Shown: positions 9,049 to 18,837 of the stretch, piece after piece
Layout: each line of letters opens with the position of its first letter
Numbering within the stretch: the stretch's first letter is position 1
Source: Alteromonas portus
GTDB taxonomy: Bacteria > Pseudomonadota > Gammaproteobacteria > Enterobacterales > Alteromonadaceae
Reading direction: 5' to 3'
Length of the DNA stretch: 64,000 nt
Assembly: GCF_005117025.1 (NCBI RefSeq)
Contig: NZ_SWCO01000001.1
Location: forward strand, 372,001 to 436,000
The notes under the pieces: generated by a model
The model's database searches: none
What the model was told of the DNA's origin: nothing
What the model saw: only the letters and a program-made list of their open reading frames with translations
Translations under genes and position numbers: made by a program

Positions 9049-9109
9049 TACATCCTGGCCCACTGCATTAACTCACTTGAATGTTACTGATCGACTATTT
9101 TCGCACTCT

Positions 9110-10336
9110 TTACTTTTTCTTTTTAGGCTTAGCTTTTGCCTTGGCTTTGTCTTTGGCCTTCACTTTCTTCTTTTTGGGGCCAATCTTAGGCGTTTTGTTT
9201 TTAGGGCGTAGCTCGTCAATAACGCGAGCTTTAAGTGGTTCGCCCATGTAACGTGCGGTTTTAGCTACCATATCAAAATCGTGGGCCTCAACCAAAGATA
9301 TTGCAGTACCTTTGGCGCCAGCGCGGCCGGTTCTGCCAATGCGGTGAACATAAACGTCGGCTTTGCGCGGCATGTCGAAGTTAATAACATGGCTCACGTT
9401 AGGAACATCAATACCGCGGGCAGCAACATCCGTTGCCAGCAAGATAGGTACTTCACCACTTTTGAAACGGGCTAGCGCTGCAATACGTTTGTCTTGTGGC
9501 ATTTCACCCTGTAGCCAGCACACTGGAATATCTTTCGAGGCTAAGAAGTCCTTTAGCATTTGCAGGCGTTCACGGGTTTTCACAAACACAACCGCTGACG
9601 TCGTCGTTTCTTGCTTCAAAATATTCACCAGCAATGCTTGCTTGTGATTCATGTCGTCAGCAAGGTGATACCACTGATGAATTTTGTTTTTTTCTTTACG
9701 CGACGGGTTCGCTTCAATCACTTCAGGATTGTTAAGAATGTCATGAGCGAAGGTCTTAACGCCTTTGCCTTCAAGCGTGGCAGAGAACAATAGATTTTGC
9801 TTGCGCCAGCGCGCTTCGGCAGCAATTTGGTTAACTACCGTTGAGAAACCCATATCCAACATGCGGTCAGCTTCATCAAGGATCAAACACTCGATATCAC
9901 GGCAATCAGCGGCTTCTTTTTCGATATGCTCAAGCAAACGACCTGGCGTGGCCACAAGAATATCAAGGTTTTTGCTTAAGGTTTCTTTATCGGTACCGTA
10001 GTTAATACCACCGGTTATTACCCCGCACACAATTTGCGTATGTTTGGTGATAGCAACCGCTTGTTCATAAACCTGTAGCGCTAACTCGCGGGTAGGCGTT
10101 AGGATCAAAATACGTGTAGCACCAGGCTGTCTGCGCGGATAATCAAGTAAAAACTGGCATGCAGGCAATAAGAAAGCGGCTGTTTTACCGGTACCTGTAG
10201 GAGCAGAAGCCAAGATATCTCGTCCATCCAACGCATGCGGGATAACCAGTTCTTGAATGCTAGTTGGAGTTTCAAACCCCATATCGGCAGCTGCGTGACA
10301 CAGTGCTTCGTCTAATTCGAGTTCTTCGAAAGTCAT
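9110..10336 (-). CDS. srmB: DEAD-box RNA helicase SrmB
   Basis: A 408-residue ATP-dependent RNA helicase; E. coli SrmB acts in 50S ribosome assembly. Motifs in order: TPTSIQ Q-motif (23-28), Walker A APTGTGKT (45-52), PTRELA (81-86), DEAD (154-157), SAT (185-187), RGIDVPNV, and HRIGRTGRAG in domain 2. The sequence RWRKQNLLFSATLEG and the KARVIDELRPK stretch near the end of the core match SrmB more closely than DeaD or RhlB. A Lys/Ala-rich basic tail (about residues 380-408) fits RNA binding. It is transcribed alone; cca is upstream on the same strand. Confidence 0.93.
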   Translation of the reverse strand: MTFEELELDEALCHAAADMGFETPTSIQELVIPHALDGRDILASAPTGTGKTAAFLLPACQFLLDYPRRQPGATRILILTPTRELALQVYEQAVAITKHTQIVCGVITGGINYGTDKETLSKNLDILVATPGRLLEHIEKEAADCRDIECLILDEADRMLDMGFSTVVNQIAAEARWRKQNLLFSATLEGKGVKTFAHDILNNPEVIEANPSRKEKNKIHQWYHLADDMNHKQALLVNILKQETTTSAVVFVKTRERLQMLKDFLASKDIPVCWLQGEMPQDKRIAALARFKSGEVPILLATDVAARGIDVPNVSHVINFDMPRKADVYVHRIGRTGRAGAKGTAISLVEAHDFDMVAKTARYMGEPLKARVIDELRPKNKTPKIGPKKKKVKAKDKAKAKAKPKKKK

Positions 10337-10424
10337 AGTATAAAAAACGCTCTAAATGAATGGGGCGTATTGTAGCATTGCTATACCAAAACATTGAGAA
10401 AAACTGGCGTTAAATTCGCACACC

Positions 10425-10460
10425 GTAGGTAAATACACATTGTGGTTTGAGGTTACCTAC
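10425..10460. repeat. 8-bp inverted repeat between cca and srmB
   Basis: GTAGGTAA (10425-10432) and TTACCTAC (10453-10460) with a 20-nt spacer, just downstream of the cca stop on the minus strand. It has no T tract. It could be a weak transcript end or an operator upstream of srmB. Confidence 0.35.
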
Positions 10461-10486
10461 AATATCAGGGAAAGAGGACATCTAAT

Positions 10487-11665
10487 TTAATCAGTAATCG
10501 AGGCAATAGCGGATAGCTTTGCCCGGTTAAGCGCCTCTTTTATTTCAGGGCCTTTAACGCCCGTGGCAATAATATCTTGCACGTTCACTTGGTTGGCGGC
10601 TGCTAACGCATTTTCAATGCGTTTTTGTTGGTGTTGCCAATCTACGCCCTTGTTATGAGCATAAGGCGCAAAAGCGCTAAGTAATAATGTGAAACGTTCC
10701 TCTCTACGCCACGCATCACAGCCATTGAACAAGGCAAGTAAATCGGCGGGCGAGTTTTGCGCGCTCAAAAGAAAGCCTTTGAATTTACAGGCAAGGCTGA
10801 CGATGTCACTAACTTGGTTTTGCACTTTGAGCCGACTACATAACAGTTTCGCTTCTTCCTCATTAAGGTGAGTGAGTAGGGCAGTAAACCTTGTTATCAG
10901 CCTAGCGGTTTCTGAATCGCTGCTTTCCGGTAATGGGGCTTCTGAACCCGTATCTTTAACAAGGCTCTCGTTTTCAACCTTTTCTAGGTCTACCGCCGTT
11001 TTTAACGTTTCCAGAGCAGTATCTACGTTTCTTTCAAGCTCAGTAAACCAGTCATTGAGGCCATGGGCTTGGTGTAATACAGTGAAAAAAACATGCGGTG
11101 TTTTCTCTAAAAGACTGCGCTTTGTTTCTTGCCATACGCGCTCTGCACTTAGCGTGCTTAGCTCGCCGCTTTGCGCCATAGACTGCATAAGAGCCATGGT
11201 TTCAGTGGCGATAGTAAACCCCAAATAAGCATAGCGGGTTGCAAACCGAGCAACGCGAAATACGCGTAAAGGGTCTTCACTAAAGGCTTCAGATACGTGG
11301 CGAAGTAGGCGGTTTTCTAAATCTTTTTTACCACCATAGGGGTCGATAAGGTTTCCAAGTTTATCTTGCGCTATCGCGTTAACGGTAAGGTCACGACGTA
11401 ACAAATCTTCTTCCAAAGTGACCGAGCTTGATGCATCGCACACAAAGCCTGTGTAACCTTTTCCTGACTTACGTTCTGTACGTGCAAGTGCGTATTCTTC
11501 CTGTGTTTTAGGGTGTAAAAAAACAGGGAAGTCCTTGCCTACTTGGGTAAAACCCTGGCTGAGCATTTCTTCTGGCGTGGCACCCACCACGACATAGTCG
11601 CGTTCAACAACTTTTCTGTTTAACAGTGCGTCACGTACTGCGCCACCAACGAGATATACTTGCAT
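10487..11665 (-). CDS. cca: CCA-adding tRNA nucleotidyltransferase lacking the HD domain motif
   Basis: A 392-residue class II CCA enzyme that repairs or adds the 3' CCA of tRNA. It has LVGGAVRDALL (residues 5-15), a carboxylate pair E21/D23 (E. coli has D21/D23), the DFPVFLHP and ARTERKSGKGYTGF segments, and RRDLTVNAIAQ, EDPLRVFRVARFA and ERVWQE blocks, all collinear with E. coli Cca. In the C-terminal half the H-D phosphohydrolase motif and about 20 flanking residues of the E. coli enzyme are missing. Where E. coli has CHDLGKG, this protein runs from RFTALLTHLN straight to an EEAKLLCSRLKV helix. The 2',3'-cyclic phosphodiesterase and phosphatase activity is therefore probably absent. Confidence 0.9.
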   Translation of the reverse strand: MQVYLVGGAVRDALLNRKVVERDYVVVGATPEEMLSQGFTQVGKDFPVFLHPKTQEEYALARTERKSGKGYTGFVCDASSSVTLEEDLLRRDLTVNAIAQDKLGNLIDPYGGKKDLENRLLRHVSEAFSEDPLRVFRVARFATRYAYLGFTIATETMALMQSMAQSGELSTLSAERVWQETKRSLLEKTPHVFFTVLHQAHGLNDWFTELERNVDTALETLKTAVDLEKVENESLVKDTGSEAPLPESSDSETARLITRFTALLTHLNEEEAKLLCSRLKVQNQVSDIVSLACKFKGFLLSAQNSPADLLALFNGCDAWRREERFTLLLSAFAPYAHNKGVDWQHQQKRIENALAAANQVNVQDIIATGVKGPEIKEALNRAKLSAIASITD

Positions 11666-11884
11666 GCTCTTCCAACGATTTTTTAGTCAGTAATACTTTT
11701 TAGATTGGGAATGCATCGACTTTTAACGTGTAACGAAAATCAACCTTCCCAAGGTAACAGAGGCGCAGTATAGCAATGTTACAAATAAAATTCGTAGCCA
11801 CATCGTTATGCGCTTTCACTTCAAGGTTGCGTCTGGTAGTTTAATCGTCGTTAAAAATTAAAACAGATAGGCGCTTCAGCAACC

Positions 11885-12796
11885 ATGTATTTGAACTACT
11901 TCGGGTTAAATGACAATCCTTTTTCGATTGCGCCTAACCCCGATTATTTGTATATGAGCCCAAGGCACAAAGAGGCTTTGGCCCATTTGACCTTTGGCCT
12001 CAGAGAAAGCGGTGGTTTTGTAATGCTCACCGGAGAAGTGGGCACGGGGAAAACAACGGTATCGAGAAAACTGTTGCAGCAGCTACCAGACAATACACAG
12101 GTAGCCATGATTTTGAATCCTACCTTATCCGCCCTTGAGCTATTAGCAACGGTATGTGATGAGTTAGGCTTGGCTTATACACCTGAAAAAGCAAGCCTTA
12201 AGTATTTCACCGATTTGATTTTGTCTAAGTTAGCAGAGAATCATCAGTCAGGCATTAATACGGTACTAATGGTTGATGAAGCGCAGCATCTGTTGCCCGA
12301 AGTACTAGAACAACTTCGTTTATTGACCAACTTAGAAACGAATCGTGAAAAGCTGTTAAAGGTAGTATTGATAGGTCAGCCTGAATTACAGCAGTTGTTA
12401 AAGCGTAACGAATTACGTCAGCTTGCCCAGCGTATTACTGCTAGGTATCACTTACTGCCCTTAACTGCGCCAGAAGTAAGTGCTTACATAGCACACCGCT
12501 TAAGCGTGGCTGAAGGTGATATCAGCATTTTCAGTAAGTCTACATTGCGCGCGGTGCATCAAATTACTGGTGGGATCCCAAGGGTAATTAATCTGCTGTG
12601 CGACAGAGCGTTAACCTTATCTTTTACTAAGCAGCATGCTGTTGTGCAAAAGCCTATATTCTTGGCCGCGGCAGAGCAAATTCTAGGTGAAGATGTTGTC
12701 AGTCAGCGGGTGCAAAGCCAGCGTAAATGGTATCTCGCATCGGCGTTTGTTTTGGCCATCATATTCGGTTACGGGTTAGGGAGCTTGTATGTCTAA
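11885..12796 (+). CDS. ExeA/GspA-like AAA ATPase with C-terminal membrane anchor
   Basis: A 303-residue protein. It opens with the ExeA/MshM signature YFGLNDNPFSIAPNPDYLY (residues 5-23), followed by Walker A GEVGTGKTT (50-58), Walker B with VDEAQ (130-134) and a Q-R-I-T-A-R-Y-H arginine-rich sensor region. A single hydrophobic segment (about 284-303) ends the protein. Aeromonas ExeA works with ExeB in inserting the type II secretin through peptidoglycan. The C-terminal peptidoglycan-binding domain of ExeA is missing, making it closer to MshM in length. It overlaps the following GspB-like gene by 8 bp. No other type II secretion gene is in the window. Confidence 0.85.
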   Translation: MYLNYFGLNDNPFSIAPNPDYLYMSPRHKEALAHLTFGLRESGGFVMLTGEVGTGKTTVSRKLLQQLPDNTQVAMILNPTLSALELLATVCDELGLAYTPEKASLKYFTDLILSKLAENHQSGINTVLMVDEAQHLLPEVLEQLRLLTNLETNREKLLKVVLIGQPELQQLLKRNELRQLAQRITARYHLLPLTAPEVSAYIAHRLSVAEGDISIFSKSTLRAVHQITGGIPRVINLLCDRALTLSFTKQHAVVQKPIFLAAAEQILGEDVVSQRVQSQRKWYLASAFVLAIIFGYGLGSLYV

Positions 12797-14084
12797 TATC
12801 GTTGCCATTGACCATTTAAAACCCGGTATGGTGATTGTTCAAATTACCAAGCAAAATGGGCCAGTTAAAATTAGAAAGTCGGGTTTAGTGACAAGCGATG
12901 CTATGGTGCAGGGCTTGTCTGAAATGGGCGTGCAAGAGGTCGAAATAGACCCGGAGCAAACCGTAGAAATAGCGCCGGCAGTTCATCATAGAACACAGAC
13001 CCAAGCTTTGCTTCGGGGCGAGCACGACACTACCGCCAAATTTGATAAATCCCTCAATGAGCAGTTTAATCGAAGCTTGTTTTTACCCACAGTAGAAGGG
13101 CTTCCGTCAGCGTGGAAGCTTTACACCAAGCAAGTAGCGCTTTTTGCCGTCGTTATTCTTGGCGGTTTATGCATTGGCTTTTCCGCCGCTACGGCAAAAC
13201 GTTGGTGGCCAATGTTAACTGCACCCGCTTCTGTACCGGTGGCAGACTCTGAAAGCTCAGTTTCACAGGTTGAAACAAGCGGAGGCGCTTCAGCGCTTAC
13301 GACCACGCAAAGTAGTAATGAAGCACCAGACACTTCAAGTAACAAAAGTGAACAGGTATCTTCTAACACTCAGGAAAGTGGGCAAAGCGCGGGTTTGAAT
13401 GAAGCTGCTAACGCGGCGGTAAATAACAACGTTAGTAACGGCGATGCAGCTCAGCAAGGCACCCAAGCTAACGCTATGGTAAATAACCAGTCTGATGGCA
13501 ACTTAGCTGCAACGCAAAATACTGATTTAGGTGCAGTTCCAAATTCAAACCCAACCACAAATACAAACACTACAGGTACGCAGAATCGCTACAATAATGA
13601 CGTCTCCCAACGTTCTGGTGCCGAGCCAAGTAATGGATATGAGCTTAGCTCTTCAACAGATTCAAGACAAACTGAGGCATCAGCGGACTACGAAGGGAAA
13701 GTATTAAACGAAGCTGCGTCTCCATCTGACGTATCCGTGTCGCCAGAGCTCATGGCCCGTTTTAATGCTGCCGTTGAAGCACTAGACTCAAAGGCGGAGG
13801 ATGATACACCTGCCGAAGCGCAAACAAGGGTGACGGTTAAAGACGAACTACCCCGTGTAGATCAGCTACCCGTTCGCTTATTAACACGACTTCCTACCAT
13901 GAACTTTAGCGCACATATGTATGCGTCTCGTCCTGCCGATAGATGGGTGAGAGTCAATGGCCGTCAAATAGGTGAGGGCGATTGGATTGCCGATAGAGTG
14001 CAGATCGTAAATATTGAAGCGCAGCGCGTAGTACTTTCTTTTGAAGATGAGCTCTTTACTATGGCGGCACTGACTGACTGGTAA
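12789..14084 (+). CDS. GspB-like protein with N-terminal DUF3391-like domain
   Basis: A 431-residue protein. Residues 1-58 (IDHLKPGMVIVQ..., RKSGLVTS...) resemble the DUF3391 domain usually found in front of HD-GYP phosphodiesterases; about 20 of the first 54 positions match the N terminus of the convergent HD-GYP protein at 14201-15397. A transmembrane helix (about 115-136) follows, then a long Asn/Gln/Ser/Thr-rich linker (about 145-330). The C-terminal domain (about 360-431: NFSAHMYASRPADRWVRVNG, GEGDWI, VLSFEDELFTM) is typical of GspB. GspB partners ExeA/GspA in secretin assembly. The extra N-terminal domain is cytoplasmic by topology. Confidence 0.82.
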   Translation: MSNIVAIDHLKPGMVIVQITKQNGPVKIRKSGLVTSDAMVQGLSEMGVQEVEIDPEQTVEIAPAVHHRTQTQALLRGEHDTTAKFDKSLNEQFNRSLFLPTVEGLPSAWKLYTKQVALFAVVILGGLCIGFSAATAKRWWPMLTAPASVPVADSESSVSQVETSGGASALTTTQSSNEAPDTSSNKSEQVSSNTQESGQSAGLNEAANAAVNNNVSNGDAAQQGTQANAMVNNQSDGNLAATQNTDLGAVPNSNPTTNTNTTGTQNRYNNDVSQRSGAEPSNGYELSSSTDSRQTEASADYEGKVLNEAASPSDVSVSPELMARFNAAVEALDSKAEDDTPAEAQTRVTVKDELPRVDQLPVRLLTRLPTMNFSAHMYASRPADRWVRVNGRQIGEGDWIADRVQIVNIEAQRVVLSFEDELFTMAALTDW

Positions 14085-14113
14085 TAGCTATGAATAGAGG
14101 CTAACGGGCGCAA

Positions 14114-14143
14114 TGACTAAATGTGGCCACGTTAATTTAGTCA
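14114..14143. repeat. 9-bp inverted repeat with inner palindrome
   Basis: TGACTAAAT (14114-14122) and ATTTAGTCA (14135-14143) surround GTGGCCAC, itself a perfect palindrome (14123-14130). It lies between the GspB stop and the terminator. Confidence 0.5.
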
Positions 14144-14153
14144 CGGTTAAACG

Positions 14154-14183
14154 AAAAGGCCCTTTAAAACGAAGGGCCTTTTT
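14154..14183. terminator. Bidirectional terminator between gspB-like and HD-GYP genes
   Basis: An 11-bp stem (AAAAGGCCCTT with AAGGGCCTTTT), a 7-nt loop and T runs on both strands, between convergent genes. Confidence 0.85.
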
Positions 14184-14200
14184 AATAAAGATGGCAAAAC

Positions 14201-15397
14201 CTACGCTGGCATCTGATTTATGAAAACGTCTTTAAAGAATTTAGGTAAGTTCAAACTAAACTCTTCGGGGCGAACACCTGACACAATCTCGTCGTCGTAC
14301 TGGCTTAAATCAATGCGCTTAACTTCATTGAAATGTTGCGACGTAACGCTGTAAAAAGTCATAACGTGAGGGCTTACAGGGTCTTTGGGGTTAATTTTAC
14401 TTACAATGCCTAACTTACCGCTTTTCAAACGAACCAAAGAACCTACAGGGTGCACACCGATACACTGGATGAATTGCTTTACCAATTCTTGATCTAGATT
14501 TTCTGTCGCAGTTAGTCGCTTTAGCGCCTGAGTAGGCGTGATACTGTTTTTATGAGTACGGTTAGATGTCATGGCATCGTATGCATCCACAATGGCAGCA
14601 ATACGCGCGAACTCTGAGATTTCGTCACCAACCAATCCTCTCGGGTAGCCGCTTCCATCAACGCGCTCGTGGTGCTCTTCGATAATACGTAACGAAAGGT
14701 CAGAAATATCTCCACACTGTTCAACTAGGTCTGCACCAATTTCAACGTGGGTTTTCATCACTTCCCAATCATCACTAGAAAATTCGCCTGTGTTATTGCG
14801 AATTTCATCTGGAAGGGAAGACATGCCGATATCCATCAATAGGGCACCTAAACTCACTTGTTCTGTGGTATCTCTGTCATAGCCAAGAAACTCACAGAAA
14901 ATGCCGCTTAGTACACTGCAATTAATACTGTGCTCAAGAAGGTACTGGTCGGTATCCTTGATCATGGTCAGGCAGCTTAGTGCGTCTTTGTTATCAAATA
15001 CACTTTCAATAAGGCTTTGCGACAGCGACTCCATGGGAGACAAATCTTTTACCGCCCCATTTTTAAGTGACTTCAAAAAGCTGCTTTGAATGGCAATTGC
15101 GCTGCTGTAAAGCTCGTTAGCTTCGTTAATTGAGTCACGACCAACAGGCTTAACTATTGGTTTAGCAATCTCAGGCTTAGTTTCTTTAGGTAAGGTTTGC
15201 GCCTCTGGCGCTTTGAGATGCTTAGATTTAACAAGATCCACTTCTACAGTAAGAATACCTTTAGACTTGAGGTTCTCAATGATAGCTTGGGTTTTCACAA
15301 TGCCTTTTGAGCGCATTTTTAGTGAACCCGTTTGTTCAAGTACTTGATTGACATACATCCCTGGCTGCAAATCATCAATGGGTACCTGCTCTAGCAT
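14201..15397 (-). CDS. HD-GYP cyclic-di-GMP phosphodiesterase with DUF3391 domain
   Basis: I chose the ATG at 15397 because AGGAGAG stands immediately upstream; an in-frame ATG at 15427 lacks such a site. The ~398-residue protein has an N-terminal DUF3391 domain (IDDLQPGMYVNQ..., to about residue 55), a linker, and an HD-GYP domain. HD-GYP landmarks: EHSINCSVLSG, LLMDIGMSSLP (the HD position of the motif reads M-D), the HVEIGADL and EEHHERVDGSGYPRGL segments with GSGYP in place of the canonical HHE..DGSGYP, and ARIAAIVDAYDAMTSNR. The usual HDIGK is replaced by MDIGM, so one metal ligand appears lost and phosphodiesterase activity is uncertain. It converges on the GspB-like gene. Confidence 0.85.
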   Translation of the reverse strand: MLEQVPIDDLQPGMYVNQVLEQTGSLKMRSKGIVKTQAIIENLKSKGILTVEVDLVKSKHLKAPEAQTLPKETKPEIAKPIVKPVGRDSINEANELYSSAIAIQSSFLKSLKNGAVKDLSPMESLSQSLIESVFDNKDALSCLTMIKDTDQYLLEHSINCSVLSGIFCEFLGYDRDTTEQVSLGALLMDIGMSSLPDEIRNNTGEFSSDDWEVMKTHVEIGADLVEQCGDISDLSLRIIEEHHERVDGSGYPRGLVGDEISEFARIAAIVDAYDAMTSNRTHKNSITPTQALKRLTATENLDQELVKQFIQCIGVHPVGSLVRLKSGKLGIVSKINPKDPVSPHVMTFYSVTSQHFNEVKRIDLSQYDDEIVSGVRPEEFSLNLPKFFKDVFINQMPA

Positions 15398-15720
15398 TAT
15401 CTCTCCTGTGGGGCACAACGTTGCCATCGTCTTTTACTACAATAGGAACGAATAGTACGATATTCCAGTGAAAAAAGTGAGGAGTTTATTAGTCTTTAGT
15501 ATAGCTAGAGAGTGCGAGAGTAGGGCTAATGAGCTTATTGGGAAATGTTAGGCGTGGAAAGGTTTAGAGAAGATGCTCATCTTTTAAATAAGGTGAACTC
15601 ATATTAAGACATTTTGATGAGAGATTAGGGTAGAGCGTTGAAGAAGAAGAAAGAGTGCTGTCTCACGACAACACTCTTTGTTCATACTAAGTCTTGGTAT
15701 AAGAGCGAAGCCCTTTATAT
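15398..15720. other. Non-coding gap between HD-GYP gene and leuD
   Basis: 323 bp with no gene that I can support. It should contain the promoter of the HD-GYP gene; no clear -35/-10 pair was found. The hairpin at 15650-15679 belongs to the end of the leu operon. Confidence 0.4.
15650..15679 (-). terminator. Likely terminator of the leu operon
   Basis: AAAGAGTG and CACTCTTT pair around an inner TGTC-TCAC-GACA stem. On the minus strand it is followed by a T-rich CTTCTTCTTC tract rather than a pure T run. It lies 40 bp after the leuD stop. Confidence 0.6.
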
Positions 15721-16326
15721 TTACAACCAGGCAGGCTGTTTATCTTCGAAGGCTTCTATAGCACTTGTAAGTTCAAGGGTTTGACCGATAGCATCTAAGC
15801 CTTTAATAAGGTTGTTTTTGTGATGCTCAGCAATATCGAAGCTGAAGCTTGTATCGTTAAAACTTACCGTTTGCGCTGGAAGATCAACGGTGATCTTAGT
15901 TGCTGGGTCTGTCTTCACCGCAGCAAACAAAGCGTCCATTTGTTCGCTTGATAATGCCACAGGCACTAGCTGATTATTAATGCAGTTGCCGTAAAAAATA
16001 TCAGCAAAGCTGGTGGCAATAACCGTTTTAAAACCGAAGTCGGCAAGTGCCCACGGCGCGTGCTCACGGCTTGAACCACAACCAAAGTTTTCGCGAGCTA
16101 GCAACAGACTCGCACCTTTGTGCTCAGGCTTATTTAGCGCGAACGCTGGGTTTGGCTCTTTCTCTTCTAAATCCAAATAACGCCAGTCGTGAAACAAATG
16201 CTTGCCGTAGCCAGCACGCGTTACGCCGGTTAGAAACTGCTTTGGAATAATTTGGTCGGTATCGACATTCGCCTGATCAAGCGGCGCAGCAATGCCTGTG
16301 TGTTGTGTAAAACCTTGTTCAGACAT
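15721..16326 (-). CDS. leuD: 3-isopropylmalate dehydratase small subunit LeuD
   Basis: A 201-residue small subunit of isopropylmalate isomerase, the second step of leucine synthesis. Hallmarks are [18 protein letters not shown] (residues 15-32), [13 protein letters not shown] (the substrate-specificity loop) and [14 protein letters not shown]. Its length equals E. coli LeuD. It is the last gene of leuABCD, starting 3 bp after the leuC stop. Confidence 0.96.
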   Translation of the reverse strand: MSEQGFTQHTGIAAPLDQANVDTDQIIPKQFLTGVTRAGYGKHLFHDWRYLDLEEKEPNPAFALNKPEHKGASLLLARENFGCGSSREHAPWALADFGFKTVIATSFADIFYGNCINNQLVPVALSSEQMDALFAAVKTDPATKITVDLPAQTVSFNDTSFSFDIAEHHKNNLIKGLDAIGQTLELTSAIEAFEDKQPAWL

Positions 16327-16329
16327 AAA

Positions 16330-17730
16330 TTACTCCTGATAATCTCTAACGTCAGCAAAGCGTCCGGTGATTGCAGCAGCGGCAGCCATTGCTGGGCTTA
16401 CTAAGTGAGTACGCGCCCCACGGCCTTGTCGGCCTTCAAAGTTACGGTTACTGGTAGAGGCACATCTATCGCCAGCTACTAATTTGTCGTCATTCATTCC
16501 AAGGCACATAGAGCAGCCTGGCAAACGCCATTCAAAGCCTGCATCGATAAAGATTTTATCTAAGCCTTCAGCTTCTGCTTGGCGCTTAACATTACCAGAC
16601 CCCGGAACAACAATAGCTGTCACTGAATCGGCAACTTTACCGCGCTTGGCGATTTGTGCTGCTGCACGCATATCTTCAATTCGACCGTTGGTACACGAGC
16701 CGATAAACACGTGGTTTACTGCAATATCGGCAAGCTTTTCACCAGGTTTCAAGCCCATATACTCTAGTGCTTTTACCGCGCTTTCTTTTTCAATCGGGTC
16801 GCTAAAATCTTCTGGGGCAGGTACAGGCGTGTTTACGCCAATAACCTGACCTGGGTTGGTACCCCAAGTAACCTGAGGAGCGATATCCGCCGCTTCAAGT
16901 TCAACCACAGTGTCAAAGGTAGCGCCTTCTTCGGTGTAAAGGGTTTTCCAGTAAGCGACAGCGTCTTCCCAGTCTTGCCCTTTAGGTGCGTATTCACGGC
17001 CCTCAAGATAAGCAAAGGTTTTTTCGTCTGGCGCAACAAGGCCAGCTTTCGCGCCAGCTTCAATACTCATGTTGCACACAGTCATGCGCTCTTCCATGCT
17101 TAGACCGCGGATAGCTTCACCCGCGTACTCGATAACATGACCAGTAGCGCCAGCGTGACCAATTTTGCCGATAATGGCAAGAATGATGTCTTTTGCCGTA
17201 ATACCTACAGGAAGCTTACCATTTACATTGATAAGCATGCTCTTAGCGCGGCTTTGTTTTAACGTTTGTGTGGCCAGTACGTGCTCTACCTGAGAGGTAC
17301 CAATACCAAAGGCCAGCGCACCAAATGCACCGTGAGTCGCAGTGTGTGAGTCACCACACACCACCGTCATGCCTGGCTGAATTAAACCTAATTCCGGGCC
17401 CATTACGTGCACAATACCTTGCTTTTGGTGACCTACTGGAAATAGCTGAATGCCGTGTTCTTCACAGTTTTTTGCCAAGGTTTGTAGCTGAAGCGCATTG
17501 GCTGGTCCACAGGCATCAATTGCCAGTGAACGAGTCGAAATGCTGTGATCCATTGTGCCAACCGTGCGATCAGGACGTCGTACTTTACGGCCTTTTTCAT
17601 TAAGGCCAGCAAATGCCTGAGGTGACGTTACTTCGTGAATTAAGTGACGGTCGATATAAATTAAGCTGTCTTCACCGATTTGGTCAATAATGTGGGCCTG
17701 CCACACTTTGTCATATAAGGTCTTGGCCAT
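16330..17730 (-). CDS. leuC: 3-isopropylmalate dehydratase large subunit LeuC
   Basis: A 466-residue aconitase-family subunit that isomerises 2- to 3-isopropylmalate with LeuD. The [4Fe-4S] cluster ligands are C346 (in GSCTNGR), C406 and C409 (in [10 protein letters not shown]). [22 protein letters not shown] (125 onwards) is the substrate/cluster pocket. It is the same length as the E. coli enzyme. It starts 9 bp after the leuB stop. Confidence 0.96.
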   Translation of the reverse strand: MAKTLYDKVWQAHIIDQIGEDSLIYIDRHLIHEVTSPQAFAGLNEKGRKVRRPDRTVGTMDHSISTRSLAIDACGPANALQLQTLAKNCEEHGIQLFPVGHQKQGIVHVMGPELGLIQPGMTVVCGDSHTATHGAFGALAFGIGTSQVEHVLATQTLKQSRAKSMLINVNGKLPVGITAKDIILAIIGKIGHAGATGHVIEYAGEAIRGLSMEERMTVCNMSIEAGAKAGLVAPDEKTFAYLEGREYAPKGQDWEDAVAYWKTLYTEEGATFDTVVELEAADIAPQVTWGTNPGQVIGVNTPVPAPEDFSDPIEKESAVKALEYMGLKPGEKLADIAVNHVFIGSCTNGRIEDMRAAAQIAKRGKVADSVTAIVVPGSGNVKRQAEAEGLDKIFIDAGFEWRLPGCSMCLGMNDDKLVAGDRCASTSNRNFEGRQGRGARTHLVSPAMAAAAAITGRFADVRDYQE

Positions 17731-17739
17731 GAGGTTTTT

Positions 17740-18837
<1,098 letters not shown>

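Noticed and set aside
11885..14084. Part of a full type II secretion operon
   Set aside because: Only ExeA- and GspB-like genes are here; no gspC-O genes flank them in the window.
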